Made by a program: the position numbers and the translations under genes. A DNA stretch of 64,000 nt from Hygrocybe punicea (Eukaryota; Basidiomycota; Agaricomycetes; Agaricales; Hygrophoraceae): assembly GCA_963556145.1 (NCBI GenBank), contig OY744473.1:3658001-3722000 (forward strand), given 5' to 3'. Below are positions 57,444-64,000 of the stretch, in pieces (positions within the stretch are counted from its first letter, which is position 1; each line of letters starts with the position of its first letter). Below the pieces are notes generated by a model. That model did no database searches. It was not told the DNA's origin and saw only the letters and a list, made by a program, of their open reading frames with translations.

Positions 57444-58301
57444 CTATTTACGATTTTCGCGGACTATTTCAAGGTTTCCTCCTTTCCCCAAAAAATCCCC
57501 CTCTTCCCACTCCGTTTCCGCCTCCTCCGGCGCGATGTCCTCGGACTCCGGAGTGTACTTCCGGAGCTCGTATGAATTATCTCTGAGGAACTCTAAGTTC
57601 CTCAGATGGTCGGCCCATTGAGCCGCATGTTCGCGGAGATCCTCCACGGTGTCCCATACCCCCTCGCATGCCTCCGCGACCCGTCCCAACATCGCCGTGT
57701 TGTCTTCTGTCGCCCGGAGCAGCTTGTAAAGAAGCTGCTCCATCCTCGTCAGCGGCTTCTTTACCGCGGGCTCCACTCCGCGGTACTCCGATCCAGATTC
57801 CTCCTTTTCCTCCTTTTTCTTTTTCTTCTTCACTCCACCCTCTTCACCATCTACCTCGCATCGCGCTTTCCTCTTCTTGCATGCATCGCAACTCCGCGCC
57901 TTTCCGGACGCGGGCCACATGCAGTTTTCCCGGCGTTCCACGCACGCCTTGCATTGTACGGCCCTGCTTCTGTAGTCAACTCTGGTCTTTCATTTATGTG
58001 CCTTTGCTTACCCGTCTCTTTTTCTCTTCCCCTTCTCCGCACTTGAGGGCCCCTCCTCCGCCGCCTCCACTTTCCTCTTCTCCTCCTCCGCCGCCATTTT
58101 CTTCTTTATTTCCTCCTCCACCCTTTTCATCGCCTCCGCCTGGATCTTCTGTCTCCTCTCCTCCTCCGCTTTCTTCCTCTCGTCCTCCGCTTTTCTCCGT
58201 TCTTCTGCCTCCTCTTTCGCCCTCATTTCGGCGAATTCGCGCTCCATCTCCTTGATGCGCGCGGCTATCTCTTGCGAGGACGATAATTGCGAGGATGTCA
58301 T
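57444..58301 (-). CDS. Antisense ORF of the Gypsy element: coiled coil plus Cys cluster
   Basis: It lies between the end of pol and the 3' LTR on the opposite strand. The start at 58301 opens MTSSQLSSSQEIAARIKEME, followed by a long Glu/Lys/Arg/Ala coiled coil (about residues 10-85). A 48-nt intron (58011-57964, GTAAGC...GCAG) keeps the frame and joins it to two matching motifs, CKACVERRENC and CDACKKRKARC, each CxxCx6C, then a Lys-rich tract, a second helical region (LTRMEQLLYKLLRATEDNTA), and a stop at 57444, seven bases from the pol stop. The Cys spacing resembles half of a Zn2Cys6 cluster. DNA or RNA binding is inferred. A regulator of the element is possible. Confidence 0.75.
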
Positions 58302-58410
58302 TTTTTGGGTTGTCTCCTGGCCAGGAGTTTGTTTTATACCGTAGGCCCTCCGCTTCGAACTCCGCTGCGGTTCTCCCTTTGTTCCACAGGCGTCTCAAGG
58401 GTTCAACGCT

Positions 58411-58420
58411 AAGGGGGAGA
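58411..58420 (+). promoter_or_regulatory. Polypurine tract
   Basis: AAGGGGGAGA lies 3 bp before the 3' LTR, the expected place for the plus-strand primer of reverse transcription. Confidence 0.85.
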
Positions 58421-58423
58421 TAC

Positions 58424-58979
58424 TGTCATATCCCATGCAGCTCCGCCGGATTCCGACGAACTCCGCTCCGGACTTTTCCGCCGACTTATCTTATCTTATC
58501 TTATCTTATCTTCTCGCGTACGTTATTGTTCTTCTCTTGTTAATTACTATTCCTCCCCATCTCCGTTTACTCCGACCTCCTTTTCTCTTCCTCCCCTTTG
58601 TTTACTTGTCACCGTACATAGCAACCTTTTATCCCTTTTATTTTCTTCCGAACTCCGATCCTCTTTCCGGAGTTCATATTGTCTTCACGTCTCCAAGGAC
58701 ATGACAATTAGTTTACCAAGTATATAAACTAGAACTACAATGTCCTGTAACTCCGTTCAGAAAATCAACTTGAGTTCCTTATTTCTTACCCACTCTCAAA
58801 CTTAAGGCTTTCCCTTAAGCTCATTAATTATCTTAGTACTTAGTCCGGAACTCCGGACTAACTCCGCTCCGTCCACGTCTTCTCAATACGACTTAAGGAA
58901 GTAGTGAACCTACTTCAAGAGTTGACGTCTCCGCTCCTCTGAAGAACTCCGATCCTTCTGGAGTTGCACGCCTCTAACA
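58424..58979 (+). repeat. 3' LTR (556 bp)
   Basis: It matches the 5' LTR with five transitions by my count. The TATATAAA box is at 58721 and the inferred transcription start and self-primer sequence GTTCAGAAAAT at 58755-58765. Confidence 0.93.
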
Positions 58980-59730
58980 GAGGTAAGAAATATGTTCTGG
59001 CATATTGAATAGAACGTATTTGCATTTTGAATGCGCTATTTTTAAATGTAGTCCAAATGAATAATGGATTGACTGTCAAGTTATCTTTTGTTTCTTTTGT
59101 TATTCCAATGAACTTTACATATTGTGTTGCATTTATTTGCATCAATATTGTTGCATTGCCCTGATCTGGGGCAAACTCATGTTCTATGAGTTTTCTTTGA
59201 AAAACACCCAATTCTTGGGTCAAGGTCGATATCACAGGACAGGAAATTGGTTCAGGAGAGATATACATAAGTTGGTCTTGGCATAGTTGTGGAAATAATG
59301 TTGCATTTGCAAGGAAATGTAGATAAGTCAAACCTGCAATGCAGACACGGATGATGTTGTGGGGATTCATGAGGATTTGTGACCGTAAGAGGAAACACTG
59401 CCCGCACATCTATTTAACTAGTCAAGTGGTTTGGATCATGAATAACAATTAACACAATGGGATTGATCATATGACATTATATTATTTGTAAGCTCTTCCC
59501 AAAACACCATAAGGTGTGCCTGAATCTTTAGAAAGCTGTGTTTACTTTTTTTATTCCATTGCATGTTCCCATGACATACCTTGATACAGGCCAAAAAAAT
59601 GCATCTGTACTATGAATAGCTGCCTTATGATCTTAATTAGGGGTCTGGCTGACAAGACATTGATCAAACTGACTGTGAAGAACAATGGTACCCCCTTTAA
59701 AGATATTTTGTGGATTTAATCTTCAGAGTC
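58980..59730 (-). mobile_element. Helitron-type copy A, 5' part
   Basis: This continues copy A after the retrotransposon, starting with the duplicated GAGGT. It encodes the N-terminus of the Rep protein from 59370 (MNPHNIIRVCIAGLTYLHFL) down to 58985. The upstream 350 bp match copy B until about 59728, where the two diverge, through insertion or because the element's cargo differs. The true 5' end of copy A was not found. Confidence 0.8.
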
Positions 59731-59749
59731 TCCACTTCAGGCTGCCCAA

Positions 59750-59809
59750 ATTTCTCAACATGTAGTTACATCTTGGCGTTCCTACTGAAGTAACTACATG
59801 TTGAGAAAT
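59750..59809. repeat. Perfect 20-bp inverted repeat, 20-bp loop
   Basis: ATTTCTCAACATGTAGTTAC and its complement GTAACTACATGTTGAGAAAT form a 20-bp stem just beyond the point where copies A and B diverge. It may be the end of another element. Confidence 0.8.
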
Positions 59810-60900
59810 CCACTGGTCCTCCCTGGGCCAAAGTGATCATCCCTGGTCCGACAGGTTGGGATATCCCATTGTCCCTGGTCTGATATGCTGGGACAGCCCA
59901 TGGGCCAACATTTAGTGGTGGTCTTCTCCCATGTCCCATGGGACATCCCTGACAAATGAGGTGTCTGGGGGCCATATGGGACATCCCTTAGCAATGTTTG
60001 GCTACTATCTAGACAGCATCTACTGCTATCAGATATCAGCAGAGGGGATGTCTGAGGGCATTTGAGACATCCCTTCCCTAGGTATGTAATAGAAAACTTT
60101 GAATGATGATAGCATCTAGTTGTAAATTTCAAGGCCTTGTCATGGCCACTATGGGTACCATGGGTGCTATAGCATAGTATAAGCTTGTACATGCTTATTC
60201 TTTTGAGAGTCACAGAGCTGATTGTTCTTGATGGTCAGTGGCAGGGAGTGGAGATAAAGCAGTTGTTTGCACATATAAAGACACAAGGAGTGGGAGAGGA
60301 AAAAGCTGGAGTTGTGGGATGATGAGGCTGGACAGAGAGGGAGGATTGAAAATGTACTTCTAGTATACCAATCCCTTGTGCATGTGGCAAGCTAAAGCTT
60401 GTAGGGGAGTGAGTGAGCAGAGCATGTATAATAGACAAAGAGGAGTGAGAGGAGAGGCTGAGCTGAAAATTAAATGAGTGTATTATGAAGAAAATTTGAT
60501 CATGATATCAGTTGTTATTACATCATTGGCTATGCATACAATGGCTGACTGGGATGCAGATGCAGAGGAGAGATCCAATTGTTGATCTATGTTAAGATTA
60601 GAGTGCTTCTTGAGGAAAGTGGACTTGGGCTTAAAGTAAGGAGACATTGCACAGAGGCTTGGTTGGGAGATCCCACAGCCTTGCCTGGGACGTCCCTGCT
60701 GGCTTGTGGGATGTCCCACAACCTTGTCTGGGACATCCCACTGAGGCTGTGGGCCATCCCTGCTGGCTCGTGGGACATCCCTGTCAGCTTGTGGGACATC
60801 CCTGTCAGCTTTTGGGATGTCCCACAACCTTGTGTGGGACATCCCAATCTCCCTTATGTGGGACATCCCAATCTACAGGCTGGTGGGACTGCCTGCTTGC
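59810..60900. repeat. Array of TGGGACATCCC-type palindromic motifs
   Basis: Two dense clusters (59815-60080 and 60665-60875) repeat TGGGACATCCCA-like dyads at about 20-35 bp spacing, separated by unrelated sequence. ORFs over them read as repeated GMSH / DIPQA peptides and are not real genes. It is probably the subterminal repeats of a DNA transposon. Confidence 0.7.
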
Positions 60901-61309
60901 TCAGCCTCTTCTGCCAAGTCATACAATAATAATCATACCAATGATTCACTATCCACATGTTACATAATTTGAATTTAGCAACTAACTTAAAATAGATATA
61001 TCAAATTAAATAATTATTTTACCTACATACATGGTATTCTACTTTATTAGGGGAGTGGCAGGGAGGTGGAGGAGAGGGGGGAATGCCGGGGGGAATGCCA
61101 TGATGTGGGCAAGAGAAGGGGCAGGAGGTGGATGGGAGGCAGGGATGGTAGATGGTGGGCAGGGGGAGAAGGGGCAGGAAGGGGGAGAAGGGGTAGGAAG
61201 GGGGAGAAGAAGCAGGAGCCAGTTAGGGGGAGAAGGAAGGGATGGGGGAGGAGGGGGAGGGGAAAGGAGGAAAGGGAGGACCAACAAAATTACACACCAG
61301 TGTTCCCCT
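60901..61309. other. AT-rich spacer followed by a purine-rich (G/A) tract
   Basis: 60901-61030 is AT-rich. 61050-61285 is almost pure G and A on the plus strand (AGGAAGGGGGAGAAGG repeats). No gene was found. Confidence 0.6.
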
Positions 61310-62960
61310 GGTGTCCACGGCCCTCCACGTCCTTGCCCTCATCCTCGTCCCCATCGTCGTCGTTGTCCCCATCCCGGTCCCTGCCCTCGTCATCCTCATC
61401 ATCCTCGTCGTTGTCCTGGTCCCTGTCCTCGTCGTTGGCCTGGTCCCCATCATCCTCACCCTCGTCCTCGTTGTCGTTGTCCTCATCCTCATCCCCATCA
61501 TTGTCCTTGTCCTTGTCCTTGTCCTTGTCCTTGTCCTTGTCCTTGCCATCCTCATCCCCATCCTCGTCGTCCCTGTCCTTGTCGTTGTCATTGTCATTGC
61601 CATTGTTGTTGCCATCCTCGTCCCCGTCCTCATCGTCCCTGTCCTCATCATTGTCGTCCCATCCTCATCGACCGCGTGGCCCTGTTCCCGTTTGTATTGT
61701 CCTCGCTGTCCCGTTTGCCATCCTGTCCTCGCTGTTTCCGTCCTCGTCGTCCCTGTTGCTGTTGTCCTTGGCTCCATGTCCTCATCGTCCCATTCCCCCA
61801 TCCCGGTCATCCTCGTTTCTGTTGTCCATCGTCCGTTGTTCCTGTCCCCATCCCCATGCCCGCTGCCCTCCTCGTCATCCTCGTCTTCATTGGCCTTGCC
61901 TGTTGTCGTCTTCCCATTGTCGTAGTTCCCGTGCCCACTGTGTCGTCATCTTCCTCGTTCTTGCCATCATCGCGTTCGTCCTCGTTCTTGTCTTCATTTA
62001 CCTCGTTGTAGTCAATCCCGTCATCCACGTTCTTGCTGTCATGTAATACTAATAAGAAAATCCAGCCACCCATCCCTATATGGCAACTCGACCCCGTTTG
62101 GGATATCGGCAAATTCCAGTTGAAATTCTTGCGTGCGAGTTCAACAAGACTTGTCATTTTCAACAACGACGCGACAACAGGTGCAGATGCCAGAGCACCG
62201 CAGGTAAGTCTTCTAATCATCTTTTTCATTTAGATTTTTTTTCCCGCACCCTCGTGCCAAATGAACGTGAACAAGGCCAAAAAGCGGACATGGATGTGGC
62301 AAACAAGGAGGGAGGACACAGCCCAGGATGGGGACAACCCAGGCCGACCACGGCAGCAAGAACAGGGACGACGAGAATGAGGACGATGGGTACACGAACG
62401 AACGCGACTACGGCATGGGAACCACGACAACGGGAAGACGACGACGAGCAGGGGCAACGACGACAATGACAGCAGGCACGGGGACAGGGATGGGAACGAC
62501 AGATGACGGAAACGAAGATGACCGGGACGGGGGAACAGGACGATGAGGACCACATAGTCCAGGACAACAAGGGCGACGGCAATGGGGATGACGAGGACAA
62601 CGGGGACAACAACGAGGATGACGACGAGGACAGTGAGCATGGTAATGGGGACGGGGGCAACAGACGACGGAAACAAGAATGACTGGGACGAGGGAACGGA
62701 TGACGAGGACAACGGAGACCGGGACAATGAGGATGACGGCAACAGGGATGACGAGGATGGGATGGCAAACGGGACAGCAATGACAACACGAATGCCACGG
62801 GGCTGATGGCCGTGGGCCACCACACTGGGAAGGGGACAACGACAACGACAACGACAACAAGGATGAGGACGAGGAGGACGACGACAAGGACAGCAAGGAC
62901 AGGAACGGGGGTGGGGACAACAGGCAATGGAAACGAGGATGGCCGGGACGAGGGAACAGG
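61310..62960. repeat. Large inverted low-complexity repeat (TCCTCGTCC / GGACGAGGA)
   Basis: The left arm (61310-62035) is degenerate TCCTCGTCCCCATCGTC on the plus strand. The right arm (62290-62960) is its reverse type (GGGGACAACGAGGATGACG). About 250 bp of unique sequence lie between (62040-62290). Long ORFs in several frames on both strands are translations of the repeat. Confidence 0.8.
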
Positions 62961-62966
62961 ATGACG

Positions 62967-63640
62967 TAGTGTTGCCAAAGTTCAGTTCGGTCCGGTTCCG
63001 ACCCTTTTTGGCGGAACTGCGAACCGAACTTTGGGTCCGGTTTGGCGCAGGGCCAAACTGGAACCCAGATGGCATCGAACCGTCTCTCCGCGTTCGGTCT
63101 GGGTTCAGACGTGGTCAGAACCCCGGACCGAGGTGGGCTCATCCCATGAGCTCTGTTCTCCTCGCGAATGGCAGGCACGTATCAATTGATACAGTGCTGC
63201 ACTTCGCGAGGTAGTTGGGCTGCAGGGGAGCTGTCCAGCGCTGCTGCTGCTGCCGTCGCCGTTGCTGCTGCCACTGCTGCTGCTGCTGCTGCCGCCATTG
63301 CTGCCATTGCTGCTGCGCTCCTGCTCCTGCTGTTGCCGTTGCTGCTGCTGCTGTTGCTGCTGCTGCTGGCCGTCGTGGTTGTCGTTGCCGTTGGATGGCT
63401 TTTGCTGTTGCCCCTGCTGCTGCCACTGCTGCTGCTGCCGTTGCTGCCAGCGCTGCTGCTTCTGCTATTGCTGCTGCTTCCGCTGTTGCTGCTGCTGCTG
63501 GCCATTGCTGTTGTCATTGCCTGGTTGCCGTTGCTGTTGCCATTTCCATTGCCGCCGCTGGTGGTGGTGGTGGTGGTGTTGCGGCTGTCCCGCGTCCGTT
63601 GGCATTGCGTTGGTGTTGGCATTCAACTTGTGGAGGACAT
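62967..63640. mobile_element. Left part of a third hAT-like element
   Basis: It begins TAGTGTTGCCAAAGTTCAGT and GGTCCGGTTCCG, the inverted form of the right end of the element at 21584-22905 (which ends GGCAACACTA). It then holds GGTTC-type repeats, the palindrome GTATCAATTGATAC with CTTCGCGAGG, and a CTG/TTG microsatellite at 63238-63545. The right end and target duplication were not found, so the true end is unknown. Confidence 0.7.
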
Positions 63641-63657
63641 CACACTCTACCACGCAT

Positions 63658-63905
63658 TCCTTAGTACTCCTTAAGGACTCCTCAAGGACTCCTCTGCCAA
63701 ATTGCAAGGAGTCCTCAAGGAGTCCTTAAGGAGGCCTTGATTTCCTCACCATAGAAACTTTTTCCTTAAGGAGTTTGTAAGGACTCCTTGGCCCTCCTAA
63801 GGACTCCTGACCAAGGAGTGGCTAAGGAGTCCCCAAGGAGTCCTCAAGGAGTCCTGAGGAGTGTTCCTCCTCAAGGAGTCCTGAAGGAGTCCTAAGGAGG
63901 ATTCA
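63658..63905. repeat. Array of AAGGAGTCC / GGACTCCTT motifs
   Basis: More than fifteen copies of AAGGAGTCC in both orientations lie within 250 bp, including dyads such as GGAGTCCTTAAGGA. It probably represents subterminal repeats of another element. The last 95 bp to 64000 are AT-rich with no feature seen. Confidence 0.75.
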
Positions 63906-64000
63906 TTACATATTTATTAATTATTATTATTGTTAGTACTAACTACTATTATTTAATGAGGCGGTATGCCCCAAATTAGATAGTGGATTGTGGCGAGTTT

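Larger units (their letters stand above)
31778..58979 (+). mobile_element. Ty3/Gypsy (chromovirus-type) LTR retrotransposon, interrupted
   Basis: Two 556-bp LTRs begin TGTCAT and end TAACA, and are flanked by the 5-bp duplication GAGGT (31773-31777 and 58980-58984). Copy B of the Helitron-type element gives the empty target sequence. The order is LTR, gag with a zinc knuckle, protease, RT, RNase H, integrase, chromodomain, an antisense ORF, a polypurine tract, LTR. Without the 20.2-kb insertion 34316-54489 the element is about 7.0 kb. The LTRs differ at five positions by my count, all transitions, so insertion was fairly recent, yet older than the Helitron-type insertion it carries. The gag frame has one shift near 33020. 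Confidence 0.93.

Noticed and set aside
61031..63178. ORFs of 195-326 codons on both strands
   Set aside because: All derive from GTCCTC/GAGGAC low-complexity repeats; overlapping frames give Pro/His, Ser/Leu or Val/Leu repeats with no domain.
63139..63729. ORFs over the CTG/TTG tract
   Set aside because: Triplet-repeat translations, same as at 22 kb.

Overview
The window looks like a chromosome segment of a basidiomycete fungus, most likely an agaricomycete. The evidence is dense genes with many short introns of about 50 nt, intron-rich conserved eukaryotic genes (PRP46/PLRG1, TFIIS, SUMO, ATG22, STE24), an LTR retrotransposon with an antisense ORF, and Helitron-superfamily elements with long fused Rep-helicase proteins. 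No species can be named from the sequence alone.

Region 1 (about 1-18.3 kb) is a host gene block: a secreted Cys/Pro-rich protein (-), a Mediator-25-like VWA protein (+), the spliceosomal WD40 protein Prp46 (-), elongation factor TFIIS (+), two tandem SUMO genes (+,+), the vacuolar effluxer Atg22 (+), the CAAX protease Ste24 (-), a protein-kinase-like gene (-), and an unresolved or decaying gene (+). Several of these could be reconstructed to their last codons by splicing against conserved family sequence.

Region 2 (about 18.3-64 kb) is almost entirely mobile DNA, nested several levels deep. A Helitron-superfamily element (copy A, minus orientation, 3' end at 23190) is interrupted by a CACTA-like MITE (27331-27703), a TA-flanked long-inverted-repeat MITE (30318-31127) and a Ty3/Gypsy LTR retrotransposon (31778-58979, two 556-bp LTRs, 5-bp target duplication GAGGT). 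That retrotransposon is itself split inside pol by a 20.2-kb insertion (34316-54489). One end of the insertion is a second copy (B) of the same Helitron-type element. The rest holds four multi-exon genes, one of them with an ATP-grasp-like domain, and a large inverted array of 32-bp dyads in a divergent promoter. Removing the insertion restores the pol reading frame exactly, so its two ends are well defined.

On both sides of the nest lie non-autonomous hAT-like elements (8-bp target duplications, TAGTG-type ends, GGTTC-rich or CAG-rich interiors), a smaller MITE, and several low-complexity or palindromic arrays. The most notable items are the giant cargo-bearing Helitron-type element, the in-frame TGA shared by both Rep copies between the HUH and tyrosine motifs, an apparent self-priming site in the retrotransposon, and the tandem SUMO pair sharing a 22-nt microexon. 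All gene models come from reading the sequence by eye; exon ends are given only where a splice restored conserved protein.
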